Shown here in pieces: positions 45,701 to 58,300 of a stretch of 64,000 bases of DNA. Positions within the stretch are counted from its first letter, which is position 1. Every line of letters begins with the position of its first letter. The notes under the pieces were generated by a model that saw nothing but the letters and a program-made list of their open reading frames with translations, was not told the DNA's origin and ran no database searches. The position numbers and the translations under genes are program-made. Location of the stretch: contig NC_059348.1 in assembly GCF_019703515.2 (NCBI RefSeq), forward strand, positions 25,290,156-25,354,155. Reading direction: 5' to 3'. The stretch is from Myxocyprinus asiaticus (lineage: Eukaryota; Chordata; Actinopteri; Cypriniformes; Catostomidae).

Positions 45701-47704
45701 TTTTTTTGTGGGGGTTTTAATAGTTTAAAGTTGATCATACTCGATGCATGTTGCATGAGCAGTCATACATTTTCAACCATTATTCAAACATTTTGTTAAA
45801 CAAGATTTGCAAGCAAGAGCTGTAAAGTAAAACCCAGATTCAGCAACCCTTGTATAAAAATTTTACATAAAGCACATACTGTACGGTGCCTCGCAAAAGT
45901 ATTAATCAGTTCCTACATTGAATTTAACAGTGCTGTAGTTCTCTGTGATATTTTTATTACTAAGCACTGCAACTATTATTGCTTATTTGTTAATTAAATC
46001 TAATTATTTTACTTAACTAAAAAACTGAAACCTAATTATGTTATAAAATGCTCTTAGCATTTTTCAGTTCACACAAGTATTCAGTCCCTGTGTAGGGGTC
46101 TAAAGGTCTAAGTTGAAACAGAAATAAAAAAATATCATTCTCTCTGGACACAATATCCTGACAATTCACCTATTGCTGTGATTAATTAAAATAACAACTG
46201 TATAAAACTTTATCTGATATAACTTCTGTATCTGTAAACAAGCCCTGTAGTTAAGGGATCATCATTCAGTTTGTAAATTTGAAGGGCAGCTGTGAAAACG
46301 AGGACTAAAGAGCATTTTAAATAAACTGAAATAAAACAAATACATAAATTAGGAAACGGGTATGAACAATATCTGTTTAGATTTCCCTCTTGTCACTGTA
46401 GTCACCAGTCCAAATAAGCTACATCAAACCACCCAGATTTTGCTTAAAGTACATTTTTCGTTTTAGAGGTGTTTATATGTTTGTTTGTTTTTTTTTACTG
46501 GAAAATTAGAGAAAAATACTGATTAAATATATATGTATATTTGCATTGTACAATGAGACTTGAAACACTGAAATGATTGGACAAAACAAAAACATAGTTT
46601 AGCAGGAAACACTTATAGCTGTAGTTTCTCAATAACTTATTTCTCCCATAAATTACTTCTTTTTTTTTCTTTTTTTTTTTTTTTTTTTGGCATGCATTTT
46701 TCCATGAAGATACGTTCACATCTTTGGTACCTTCCCATTGCACAAAAGGTTCTTTATACTGGAAAAGGGCTCTTTGGACAATAAAAAGATTCTTCGAAAG
46801 GTCTCCTTCCAGTGAAAGGTAATTTGGGGAATCAAAAATGGTTCTTCTGTCATTGCTGTAAAAACCCTTTTATGGAAACTATTTATTTAAGAGTGCTTGA
46901 TCATAAACATGCATCCTTTCAATTGAAATATCAAACCCACTGCTGTGACTTTATGTAACTGAGGTGTCAGTGTTATTCAGGTCTGTCTGATTGTTCTAAA
47001 TCAATTAACTTTGTGACTCACTGGTTGGGAAACTACTTTTCCCCCCAGAATTAAAAAGCACTTGTAAAGTGTCTGGACCAGGCGGGAAAGGAACAGCATT
47101 AATGATTTCTACAGCAGACATGAACGAAATGTGCTTCTTTCATCTGCCTCTGTTGTGTGTCTAGACTGATGGTATTTATGTAACTAACATAGCAGTTTGT
47201 ATGTGCTTACTGTGGTAATGCCATAACAATGCTTTAACAATGTGATGATTTGATGAAAATGTTAACTAATGAAGGGTAACCATGACAACACAATCATAGA
47301 CATCATAACCATAGAATGAAAAGATATAATATCTCACCTGTGAAATATCTGCATCAAAGTGTGCACTGGCGTATTAAAGCAATATCACAAGAGCAAGAGT
47401 GCTTTATGGCCCTACATCAGCACAGCTGTGATTCGGCTGCAGCCTGGTGCTGATAAGTGTGATATTGCTTTTATGCAACAGTTCAAAGAACAAGTAAAGA
47501 AAAAAAATGAGGAAAAACGAAGGACTGACACATAAAATGCATTTGCGCATGGAACTACTTTCTTATGCCATGGATTTCCATTGCAAGTTCAAAAGATGGG
47601 CACAAGCCTCTGTTACTTATTCAAAAACGTCACTTCAGAACTAGTAAGGATGGCTTGGGCTGTTTCTGACAAGTTATTGGAGAAACAAAGATATGTGTGG
47701 GTGT

Positions 47705-47707
<3 letters not shown>

Positions 47708-47776
<69 letters not shown>
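47708..47776. repeat. (GA)n microsatellite
   Basis: About 34 GA units. The open frames through it on both strands (ER and LS runs) are artefacts. Confidence 0.95.
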
Positions 47777-47778
<2 letters not shown>

Positions 47779-48989
47779 TTGAACTTGTGCGATTACCTGC
47801 GTCTGTCAGTGTCTCTACTCCCAAGCAGTAGTGTTGTGTTGGTCAGCTTGCTGAAGATAATGGGAATTTTGGTCAAATCCTATTTTCTCTGTGTAAAAAT
47901 AGCCATCCGAGCTCTTACACTTAAGTTTAGGATGCCACAAACACAAACAGAGTGATACAAACAAGGAAGCGTCCAAGTGTTTATGGTGTGAGACATCAGC
48001 ACTCATGGAACGTCTCTCGTCCAATCAGATTCAAGGACCGGAACTAACTGATGTATAATATGAAAATAATATGCTTTTTTTATAGATACCGTCAAGAAGT
48101 AAACTTTATAAACATGCTCTAATTAAATTGATAACTAAATAAATGTGTTATGTGGTAATGTTGCATTTTAAAAAGGTATAGGGGAGAATGGGGCTAGTTG
48201 TCTCACTTTTTATGTCAGAGGATTTATTTATTTATTTATTTGGCAACAAAAAAGTTATTGAACATTTCCAACGTTGTTGCTCAAGAAAAATTTACACACA
48301 TTGGCATGTAATAATTTTGTTTATCATTATTTTTGTCTTTTAAAAATATATACTGTAAACATCCAAATAATTTTCTTGAGAAGGAAATTCCATAATTTAT
48401 TACAGCAAACCTTACTTTCAGAGATTATTGATTGAATTAAAGCCTGTGAGAACGTGTAGGCCTATATGTTTTTTTTTTTGTTTTGTTTTGTTTTGTTTTT
48501 TTTTTTTGTGGTTTTTTTACCCCAGTTAATTTTTCTTACCCCATTGTAAAATTGTTTAATGCTTCTTTTTTTTTAAACATAAATTGATTTTTATTTAGAT
48601 TAGATTATCCTCTGAAAACAAAGCTTAATATCTTGTGCAATTTTTCTTATTGTTTAAAGGATGTTTAAATATCGCTACTGGGAAACAAGACAAATATACT
48701 GATTAAGAGAATTGTTTTTTGCTGTGTAGCAGATCACATTGTCACATTATATGGGGTAAGTTGTCACAATGGAACCTGCCATTGAACAGACTACTATAAG
48801 CTTTTCAGCTACATTTAAAAAAGTAAAACAAATATGAAGCAACCAGTTGAAGAAGCAGCAAAAGTGTAAAAGGTAACATGGAAAGATTATCTGACATAAT
48901 AAATAAATTGTAGCTACAAAATTACAACATATAAAGCACATGTGACAACTTGACCAAATAAAAATGTGACCGGATCCATGCCTGAATAT

Positions 48990-49201
48990 ACACTGAAAAA
49001 ACAAAACAAAATGGTTAACCTAAAAAATTTGCTTCATGTGGTAAAATACTGTAAAATTACCTGGTTTGATTCAATTTAAATATATTATTTAACATCACTG
49101 AATCAGTCTCAATTTTGCATTATGTTACCCTAATATTTAAAGGGTTAAGGGTTAGATCAGGCAGAAATAGCTCTTTAAGGTTACCATTTTTTTACAGTGT
49201 A
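48990..49201. mobile_element. Short MITE-like element with TACACTG ends
   Basis: The ends tacactgaaaaaa and ttttttacagtgta are inverted with one mismatch about 210 bp apart. They resemble the ends of the larger element at 29874-30887. Confidence 0.45.
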
Positions 49202-49909
49202 TTGTGATGTGAGACACTCCAGATGAAGTGGGTCCCGCTTGTCATTAAATTCTCTCTTACCAAATAATAAACTAAATGAAAACCCAGTGCGAACATGATC
49301 CGTCTCTGATGTTTTAAAGTTTGTCTCGTTTTTCTAATTTTCTCATTTTTCTCACAAGCTTTGTTCTCAGACTGTTAACAAGGAGATGTCTACACAGAAA
49401 AACTATTGCCTTGGATTGCATATGTGTCTGAATGGTGGGTGTCCCTGAGGGAATTTTTACTTTTTGAAGTGCATGACCACAGCAGAGGTTTGAAATAATC
49501 ACAGCAGTGTATTTTGAGGTGTGGCAAGCTACTTTTACATCTGAAAGACATTACTTCAGGATGAAAATGACTTCCCACAAAGAGGATGTTTTCACTCTCA
49601 CTTACATTTGTTCACTGGACAGGGTAATTTTATAGCAAAAAAAAAAAAAAAAAAGTCTGAAAAAGTTATAGCAAAATATTGTTATAGCAAAACATTGTTT
49701 CATTTTGTTTGATTTGGGTGTTAATAGGTCATCATTCCACTATCCTTTTTTTTGCTTTTGCAATTATTTGCCTCCCAAATAAAGCAAACACATGTACCAA
49801 ATGGTGAGACACAGATATTTGAAACAGGAGAACTCTGTCTCAAGTTTACTGTGTGGGCTAGCTGTCAGTAGTAAACAACTTAATTCTCATCTTTCATTAC
49901 AATGTTAGA

Positions 49910-50978
49910 TTAAAGGGATAATTCACCCAAAAATGAAAACTCTGTCATCATTGACATACCGTCAGTTCAAAATCTATATGACTTTCTTTTTGTATGAAAC
50001 TCAAAAATAGTTATTAAAGAAATATTCGGGGTTCAATACAAGTTAAGCTCAGTCGACAGCATTAGTGGTATAATATTGATTACCACACAAATTAATTTTG
50101 ACTCGCCCCTTTCTCTTTAAAAAAAAATCTAATATCTGTTGCAGTGAGGCACTTACAATGGAAGTGAATGGGGGCCAATTTTTTAACTTTCATTTCTTCA
50201 AACGTATAGCCACAAGACGTAAACAATATGCGTGTAAACATGATTTTAGTCTGATAAAATCACTTACTCACCTTTTCTGTGTAACAGCCAATTTTACAAC
50301 TTTGTTGCCATGATGATGTAATGTCTATAAACCATAAAACCATAAAATAACTGTAAAAATTACAATTTAAACAACTTCACAGCTCAAATAATACACAAGT
50401 TTTAACAGAAGAATTAATGTAAGTGCTTTTATTAAATTATAAGATTCACATTTCTGCTTTTAAACCCTCAAAAAAATGGCCTCACTGTAACCTCGATTTT
50501 TGCTTTTTTTAAAGAAAAGGTATAATTTTACCTCAAAATTATTTTCTGAGGTAATCAACATTATGCCACAAATGCTGTCGATTGAGCTTAACTTGCATTG
50601 AACCCAGAATATTCCTTTAATAGTGGAAAATCTTTTCCATAGCTACAATCAAAGTGAATGGTGACCCTGGCTGTCAAGCAAGATTTTCAGTGATTAATGA
50701 CTTACATTTCAGTCTGTTCCTCACACAAACGTATCATATGACTTCAGAAGACTTTGGAATAAAGTAGCATGAACTAATTTTATGGTACATGTTTGGCCTT
50801 TTTGGAGAAAGACAGCCCCTGGTCCCCATCAACTTTCATTGTATGAAAAAGAGAAAGACATTCTTCTCCTTTTGTGGTCCACGGAAGAAAGAAAATCATA
50901 TGGGATGACAACTAATAAAACAAGGGTGAGTAAATGATGACAGCATTTTCACTTTTGGGTGAAATTTCCATTTGATTT
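49910..50978. mobile_element. Fold-back MITE family B, copy 4, split by a family A MITE
   Basis: It begins ttaaagggataattcaccca and resumes at about 50621 (ctacaatcaaagtgaatggt). It ends near tttcacttttgggtgaaatttcc. The whole of family A copy 3 lies in between, showing the order of insertion. Confidence 0.8.
50014..50620. mobile_element. Fold-back MITE family A, copy 3 (complete, nested)
   Basis: The ends attaaagaaatattcggggtt and the inverse gaacccagaatattcctttaa match copies at 5767 and 10903. It is inserted within family B copy 4. Confidence 0.85.
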
Positions 50979-51436
50979 AATTGAATTTAACCAGCAAAAC
51001 ACTGTGAACAGACTAAGAAAGGTCAAACACCATCTGTAACAATAAAATAAACTCTTCTATTACATGTTTTGAATATGATTAAAAATCAGAATTGAATAGT
51101 AACGGTTCATTTTGACCAATGAGCTATGAATAGTCTATCTGGCATTTATGAAATGTACTGAATTTCAGATCCACTGGACACAAACTTTAATGACCATAAA
51201 AAAAGAAAAGCTGAAATTAATTATACAAAATTTAATCCCATTTCTGATATATAAGGAACATTGAGACCCACAGAGATTTTAACTGTGGACAATTAATAGA
51301 GGTCACTGTCCCTTCTGTCAGCAGTGTGGACAAATCTTGTGGTTCTGACACATTGCTGGTGTTGTCTGGTATTTGTGTGTGTAGGAGGTTAGATCCTCCA
51401 GCCTTTACTTCATCATGCTTTTGATTGGGCTGCGGT

Positions 51437-51519
51437 GGTTAATTAAACAAGTTTCAGACAGAAGAAATCCAGCTGTCATATGATATAAAAGAGACAAAGT
51501 GCCTTTAGAACTGAACAAG
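51437..51519 (+). promoter_or_regulatory. Putative prg4 core promoter and non-coding first exon
   Basis: TATAAA at 51484-51489 sits about 30 bases before a short transcribed stretch ending at a consensus donor (aag/gtgagt at 51519/51520). A GTTAAT HNF1-like half-site is at about 51438. An acceptor-like ctatag lies near 51972, upstream of the ATG at 52019. The promoter role is inferred from position and motifs. Confidence 0.45.
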
Positions 51520-52018
51520 GTGAGTTCACAAAGGCACTTCTGTTTGGTAAGTCCTTCTCTGTATACGAAGATCATTTCTATGATACATCATAACATTTAA
51601 AAAAAAAAAGTATTTTCAGTATTTTGTGATTATGTCATGAATTTCTGAGACCAGGGTTCTTTCTATTTTTAATAACATTTTTATTTCTGTTTTAATTTTT
51701 TCAATTTGTCCTTTCAAATCAGTTTAGTTTTCACTCTGACCGCTACTTTCAGTTTAGTTTCAGTTTTTCAGTATATTTAGTTTTTTTATTTTAGTTTTAA
51801 CATTCTAATATTTTCTATTACTGTATATCAAACACTAAAACATACATTAATTTGTGGTCATTTTAATTTTAGTTTGTTTTAGGGTAAGTTTAGTACGTTT
51901 TTCCAAATATCTTTTTTATGATTATGTTTTCAGTCACTGATAATGTTTTCATTTATGATAATAACACTATAGGTGTTCATATCAGTGTACACTGATCCAT
52001 TGTGACATCTGGGTTACC

Positions 52019-55000
52019 ATGACTGGATCCACTCTGGTTTCATCTCTCCTGGCATTGGCCTGTGTTTTCCTGCCACTATGTGCTGCTCAAGGTGAGTAAT
52101 TTATGGATCATTTATAGATCTATCTGGTGAGGTTTACGTGAATGCTGAATGCAGAATGTGTTGTGCAGGCAGCTGCAGAGGCAGATGTGGCGAGCCGTTC
52201 GCCCGCGGTCAGGTCTGTAATTGTGACTACAGCTGTTTTTCCCATGGAGAATGCTGCAAGGACTTTGAGGAAGTCTGCACCGTCAGTAAGACCCTCACCA
52301 CATCAACATAAAGGGTTCTCAGTCTTGGACAGATCTACTCATTCTTTATTACTGCTATTTTCCACATTTAAGAATAATGGATGTACTGGAATTATTCAGT
52401 GACCAAAAATGTTGAACAAAATCAAAACTGTATATTTATTTTAGCCTCTTAAAAATAGTCACCCTTTTCTGGGATGATTTTTGGTTGCTTTTCATTCACT
52501 ATCTGGCCCACTATCTGGTACATCTATAATTTTAATGCTTTGAATAGAAATTTGGGAAAGAAAATGTTCAGAGGTACTGTGTGTGTAAATGGCAGGTGGC
52601 TCGTGCAGGGGTCGGTGTGATGAGCCGTTCAGGCGTGGGAGACAATGTGACTGTGATTCAGACTGTGTCCTCTACAACACCTGCTGCCCTGACTACCATG
52701 GACCGTGTGGTATGCCAAAAGCTTTTTATCTCCACTAGGAAACTACTTGTTTGATAGTGGTCAGATACCCATATTTTAGTTTTGAAATGTATTCTCTCCT
52801 AGATGCCTTCTCCAACTTAAAAGCTCCAAGAAGCTCAAAGATAACCAAAACAACAGGTATCATTTAATGTCAATTTATTCCTCCCCTAACTGTTGTATGG
52901 TTCTGATCAATTTAGCCACTGGAGGAAACCCGCTTAGTACTGATTGACAGTAGATACTGTATGTGTTGTTCAGGAAAACATTCTTTGAAAACATCATTCT
53001 TTTTTGTAGCAACACTTTAGACCTAAAATCAAAATTGTCCTCAGTCCCTCCCAAGACCAAAACAAAGAAGCCAGAAATGAAGCCTCTCAAAGGCCCTAAG
53101 AAGCCCTCAGACAGTGAGAGTGGGGAGGCAGGTACAAGTACATTTATTCTTTGGGGATTGGACACAAAGTCAGACTGTGTCTGAAACACTTCAGGTAACT
53201 AAAATGATGCAAATGTAATTAGAACTACAGAACAAGGAAAACAGATATCTGTTGAGTGGCATAAATGTAGTGACCAGAAGATAACCATGTAATTATGTGA
53301 AACCACGAGTACAGGAGTGGTTTATATTAGTGGTTCTCCACTGGTTTGTCGCGACCGAAAAATGGGTCGCAGGTCTGCTCTGATGTTTGTAGACAGAAAA
53401 TAATGCTAAAAGCAAATGATAAAATCCAATTAACCACTAATTGTGGACAAATTAAGTGGCTCATCGACTTTTAAAAGGGAGAAGAAAACGCTAACCATAT
53501 TGTTTGTTGATGAGGTCAAAAGCTGAGCGTCCAGTTTAACTTTACAGGTTTTTTTTTTACGCAAATTCATCCATCACTTGGTAGAAGATAGCCAAACAGG
53601 CAGATGTCGTCATTCTCAAAAAACATAATGTAGCTATATTTTAATATTTGATTTTAAAGACACTTTTGTTTACCTTTAAATAATAAACAGTTTTGGTACT
53701 TTGTAAGGATGCCACTCACCCAATATAATATCCAATATAAACTCTGGGTCGTAAGGCAATTCCAGCTGATAAGGTGTATTACATAACCATCTCAGTAGGA
53801 GAAACAGTGACCTCAAGTTTGTAATAGTAGAAAAACATAGTAAAAAAACCAAAACAAGAAAAGCAGCAGAGGTAAATTCATTGTGTACCAGTGGCCATAA
53901 TTTGCCCACTGAAACTAAGCAGGGTTGAGCCTGGTCAGTACCTGGATGGGAGACCTCATGGGGAAAACGAAGATTGCTGCTGGAAGAGGTGTTAGTGAGG
54001 CCAGCAGGGGGTGCTCACCCTGCGGTCTATGTGGGTCCCAATGCCCCATTATAGTGATGGGGTCACTATACTGTAAAAAGGCACCGTCTTTCAGATGAGA
54101 CGTTAAACCGAGGTCCTATCTAAATCTAAAGGTGCCCTTCTGGTAGAGGGGAGAATTAAGCGGAGGTGCCTTTAAGAGCACACACTAGAACACAATCCCC
54201 TGCTGACAGGCTGAAGCAGGCAGCACAACAGCACCACCCCCCACCCCCACCCAACAACTTTTGGGTCGGTTTCTATTTCAAGTCCCGGACCGATTTCTCT
54301 TCCCACTCTCTCCATTTCCTTCAGCCCCTGTCCCTCCTAAGGTCTGTGCACATAACTGAGTGGGGCAATGCCCCCCCTTCCCCCAGCCGCCCCTTTGACC
54401 CCGGCATGGTGATAATGCTATGACCTTGTCTTTGGCCTCTAACCGGCGCAGTCGCTCCTATTTCATGTTACATTTTACAATTAAAAATTGCTTTTTTGAT
54501 CTGCTTTTTGTTTTAGAATATACTGACAAGTGTATTGCAGCATGTCTCGCAAACCAGCAAGACCCAGATGTCCTGAGAGATGGTGAGTTCAAACAGCAAA
54601 GAGCAGCAGACTTGTACAGATTAGTGAATGTTCAGTGCTTTGATTATCAGATTTATTTTTCTCTCTCAGGAAACATGGCTCTGGCCGGGCTAAATAATTT
54701 GATGGCTCTGTCTGAAGCTCCATCACTTCTTACTGGAGGCCCCATCGCTCAGGACACTGGCCTCTATCTGAGCTCTTCTGACATACCAGGTAACACCCTA
54801 ATGAGTTTCCTTAAATTAAAAAAAAAAAAAAGAGAAACAACCATTATCAATCTGCAGACATTTACTTAAGGACTGATACGCAAATTATTAAACAGCGCTT
54901 CCTCTCAATATAAGCCTTTCTCTCCTCATAGACATTGGCACCAACCCTTCTGGGTTTCCTTTGCCAGAATCAGGTCCAGGTCCTGCTTCAGCAGTTGGGT

Positions 55001-56579
55001 CAGAACAAGCAGGTGGACCCTCCTCTGCGAAACCCCTAACCATCCCAGTACAGGTCGCTCTCGCTATCAGTGGACAAGGTGATCCAGTCCAATCCAGTGG
55101 GCCTGCCTCTGGTTCAGGCAGACCCAGCAATCTCGCAGACATTGCCCAGTCAATGGGAGCAAACAACCCTTCAGGATTAGGTATGCAGTTACAATAATTC
55201 TTCTGAATTTGTGCACATCCCTGAAATTAACCAGACCGGTCATCATCAATGAAAATGTTTACAGTCCTACTGGGTTAGTTGAATTTAATGCTGTTTTTAA
55301 GAAAGAATTTACATGTAATGATTAGGCTTAAGGGTTCCACTTCAATCAATCAAAATCAAATCACTTTATTGTCACAACCATATACACAAGTGCAACAGTG
55401 GGTGAAAGTCTTGGGTGCAGTTCCGAGCAACATAGCAGTCATGACAGAGATGAGACGTATACCAATTTACAATAAACACAACACAATTTACATATCTAAT
55501 ATACACACAATACAATATATAAATAATAATATAAAATATACAGTATACAGTACACACAATATAGAATACACAGTATACAAAAAATAAATAAAATAGTATA
55601 TATAAAATATACAGTTGGTTGATAGTCAGTTGTCAGTGTGTTAGGAGAGAATATAATTTAAGACAGTCTAATGTATATTGATCGTGAGCAATCAAGAGTT
55701 CAAAAGTCTGATTGCTTGTGGGAAGAAACTGTCATGAAGTCAGCTGGTGCAAATCCTGATGCCTGACCACCTGCCTGATGGTAGCAATGAGAGCAGCCCA
55801 TGACACGGGTGGCTGGAGAATACACTTTACCTGTATTCACCCTATATCTCTATTGCAGAACATAATAAATGTGGCATAGAAGATATGGTTAGAAATATGC
55901 AATCCATTTTTAAAATTTCTTCTTTAAGATGCAAGTTTGAACCCTGACCTCTGCAGTGGCCTTCCTATCGATGGACTGGCAGCTCTCTTCAATGGCTCCA
56001 TCATAGTTTTCAGAGGTACGCTTTCTATTTTCTGTTTTATAGTTAGTGGGATTTTTTTCCACATAACTGTGCATCTAAGATTTTGCAATATGACATCCAT
56101 ATCAGGTCACTTCTTTTGGCTGCTGAACCCCAAGACAAGAAGTGCTGGTCCTGCTCAGAGAATCACTGAAGTGCTGGGCATCCCTTCCCCCATCGACACC
56201 GCTTTCACTCGCTGCAACTGCCAGAGCAAGACTATCATCATCAAGGTACTTAAGAACATGGACAATAATCACTAACTGCAGCCTAAAACTGTACCTTGAA
56301 GGGAAAATGTAAGTTCAGTAGTGTTCATTTTAATTTATTGAACTGTAATTTTTGTAACAAGATATCCTGAGTGGTGCTTCCCCATGCAAAACTCACTATA
56401 TTGATAATAGGTTGTGGGTGGTTGCTGTGGCATTTAGAGTGTCTTTTTTTTTTTGTGTGTTTTTTTTTTTTTTTCTTCACATGTTGCTATGCTGTTTGCT
56501 TTCTGGCCCTAGTCAAAAGAACCCATTCCCAAGTCTGGTCCATAGATATGGTTTGGGTCCCTCATTCATTATAAGTTCC

Positions 56580-56663
<84 letters not shown>

Positions 56664-58031
56664 CATTTACCTGTTTTATTCACCAACTGCCTGGCCACTT
56701 CGAAAATAGCAAAAATGATTTTTTCCTCAAAAAGCCACTTGATTTGATGTATTATTCATGTCTGATGGGTAATTAGTTAATATGAAGTTTAATACTTAGG
56801 GTTAATGTTTTGCTCTAAATTACAAGTATGAGCAATAATAAAAGTGATGCTTGCCTTCGCAATAATCAGTTTTTGGCTGAATCTCTCTCCTAAGGGGGAT
56901 GATTACTGGAGTTTTGAAAATGGTGTAATGGAGCCTGGATATCCAAGATCAGTGTCTACGGACTTTGGTGGCCTCACCGGGGAGATCAGTGCTGCTCTGC
57001 CTATCCCTGCCACCAGAAAGAGACCAGAGACTGTGTACTTCTTTAAGAAAGGTGCCTTTCTTTCTGTTAAATGTACTGAAAACATTGTTAGTACAAGCTG
57101 CACAAATGAGAATATTTAACAGATTGTGTCATTTTCTAATCAGGAGGTAGAGCTCACAAATTTTCTTATCCGCCTGGAAGTGCGCCGAATTGCAGTGGCA
57201 AGAGATCCAAAAACACCAAGAACCAACATGCTAGACAAGCAGGTAGTGTGCATTTTTAATGCCATATATTTGAGGTATTAGAAACCAATTTCTTTATAAA
57301 TGTATTGGGAATAGTGTTTAAAATGTAATTATGAATAGCAACAATACGTAAAATATTATAAGATATAAAAAAATCTGTTCTTTACTTGTCATTTAATCTA
57401 AATAAATATTACTTTTGACAGGGATGCAGTTGTCAGGAGAGATCAACCTGAGCCTCACATGGAAGGGCTTCCCCACCCCTGTGACTTCAGCCTTGTCTAT
57501 GCCCAACCCCAGAAAATCAGATGGTTTCGATTACCTTGTTTTCTCTTGGCGTAAGTGATAATATTTTGTTGCAACAGTCTTATACATTTATTCTTACAGG
57601 GATATTTCACCTAAAATGTAGGGGGAAACATAAAAGTGAATGGTTACCAAGGCTGTCAGTTCCTAACAATTCTGCCAAACATCTCCCTTTGTGTTTTCTG
57701 GGCGAACAAACCCAAGACTTAAGTTTGTACTAAAGTAGTTTGTGAGATTAAAAATTCTATGCATAACTGACAGATTCAAATGTATAGCTGATGTATAGCA
57801 ATCTTTTATTTTTTACTCTTTGATATAGTAATCTTGTCTCTTTTCTCAGTGCTTTACTGCACCTCACATTTTAGTTTATATTTTAATCCATGGATTTAAT
57901 AACACTTATCTCTGTAATTTACAGCTAAAATCTTCAATATCAAGATCAGCGGTGAGCTGCCTACTTTGGCGGCTCCTGCCAGCAGTCCCTCACAGCAGAA
58001 TGACATCAGAAGCTGGCTCAACTGTCCCTGA
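52019..58031 (+). CDS. prg4: Proteoglycan 4 (lubricin/superficial zone protein type)
   Basis: This encodes a secreted boundary lubricant or glycoprotein; family members act on cartilage and epithelial surfaces. The 14 coding exons are 52019-52091, 52169-52285, 52596-52709, 52803-52856, 53045-53131, 54517-54582, 54670-54789, 54932-55180, 55929-56015, 56106-56245, 56895-57051, 57144-57242, 57422-57550 and 57925-58031. All junctions keep frame, giving 532 aa. Domains in order: a signal peptide (residues 1 to about 23), two eight-cysteine somatomedin B domains (27-61 and 67-101), a Lys/Pro-rich linker, a Gly/Ser/Pro-rich exon (211-293), and a hemopexin-like C-terminal half from about 297 ([36 protein letters not shown]). 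It ends WLNCP, like the mammalian YNCP. The long Thr/Pro mucin repeats of mammalian PRG4 are absent. Exon 5 uses the acceptor at 53044; the earlier AG would give an immediate stop. The gene converges on tpr, 269 bases away. Confidence 0.93.
53885..54230 (+). repeat. 5S rRNA-derived SINE (SINE3 type) in prg4 intron 5
   Basis: The bases 53910-53955 read aaactaagcagggttgagcc, then tggtcagtacctggatgggagacc, the internal promoter part (A box, middle element and C box) of 5S rRNA with few changes. The phrase gatgagacgttaaaccgagg at about 54097 is the conserved core found in fish 5S-derived SINEs. The first part of 5S is degraded and the tail is unclear, so this is a retroposon and not a 5S gene. 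Confidence 0.82.
55335..55860. repeat. Interspersed repeat in prg4 intron 8
   Basis: The stretch beginning aaatcactttattgtcacaa, an AT-rich middle, and the later ttgtgggaagaaactgtcatg resemble the 3' tails of fish non-LTR elements lying in reverse. No coding part is present. Confidence 0.5.
56582..56661. repeat. (TA)n microsatellite in prg4 intron 10
   Basis: About 40 TA units. Open frames through it are artefacts. Confidence 0.95.
57595..57735. repeat. Partial MITE family B copy in prg4 intron 13
   Basis: The phrases acagggatatttcacctaaaatg and agtgaatggttaccaaggctg match the left half of family B. The right half is missing. Confidence 0.5.
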
Positions 58032-58087
58032 AAAACCAGCACTAATCAAAAAACACCAGCAGCAGCACGGCAGGAGAGATTTCTCCA

Positions 58088-58093
58088 TTTATT
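58088..58093 (-). terminator. Putative tpr poly(A) signal
   Basis: The plus-strand tttatt is AATAAA on the minus strand, about 208 bases after the tpr stop and only 57 bases beyond the prg4 stop. If used, the tpr 3' untranslated region would reach almost to the prg4 coding end. Confidence 0.45.
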
Positions 58094-58300
58094 AGCAAAA
58101 CCATTGAACATAGCATCAGGATGATTACTCACACAAATATAAAATAGCAAATCTAAACCATTGCTTTAAAGCACATTGAAGGACATGAAATAACAAAAAA
58201 AGGTAAAACAGCAGCAAGCTGATTCCGGATACTCTAAAGAGCTGTTAATAAGTGTGTGATCAGTGTTTCTGCTGGGCAAACGCTGTTAAGGCAGGTGGAT

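Larger units (their letters stand above)
45701..49909. other. Intergenic between rxrg and prg4
   Basis: No gene recognised. It holds a poly(T) run at about 46661-46688, the GA microsatellite and the short MITE listed separately, and T-rich runs at about 48470-48510. Confidence 0.5.

Noticed and set aside
47581..47955. 124-codon open frame with an ER run
   Set aside because: It is carried by a GA microsatellite and lacks splice signals or homology; the complementary LS-run frame is the same artefact.
53031..53044. Earlier acceptor for prg4 exon 5 (tttttgtag near 53010)
   Set aside because: Joining there gives an in-frame TAG within four codons. The AG at 53043-53044 keeps the frame through to the stop.
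53910..53960. Possible 5S rRNA gene
   Set aside because: Only the internal promoter part of 5S is preserved, and it continues into a SINE core; the first part of 5S is degraded.
54166..54423. 85-codon frame downstream of the 5S-derived SINE
   Set aside because: It runs through the repeat tail and low-complexity C-rich text in prg4 intron 5, with no splice support.
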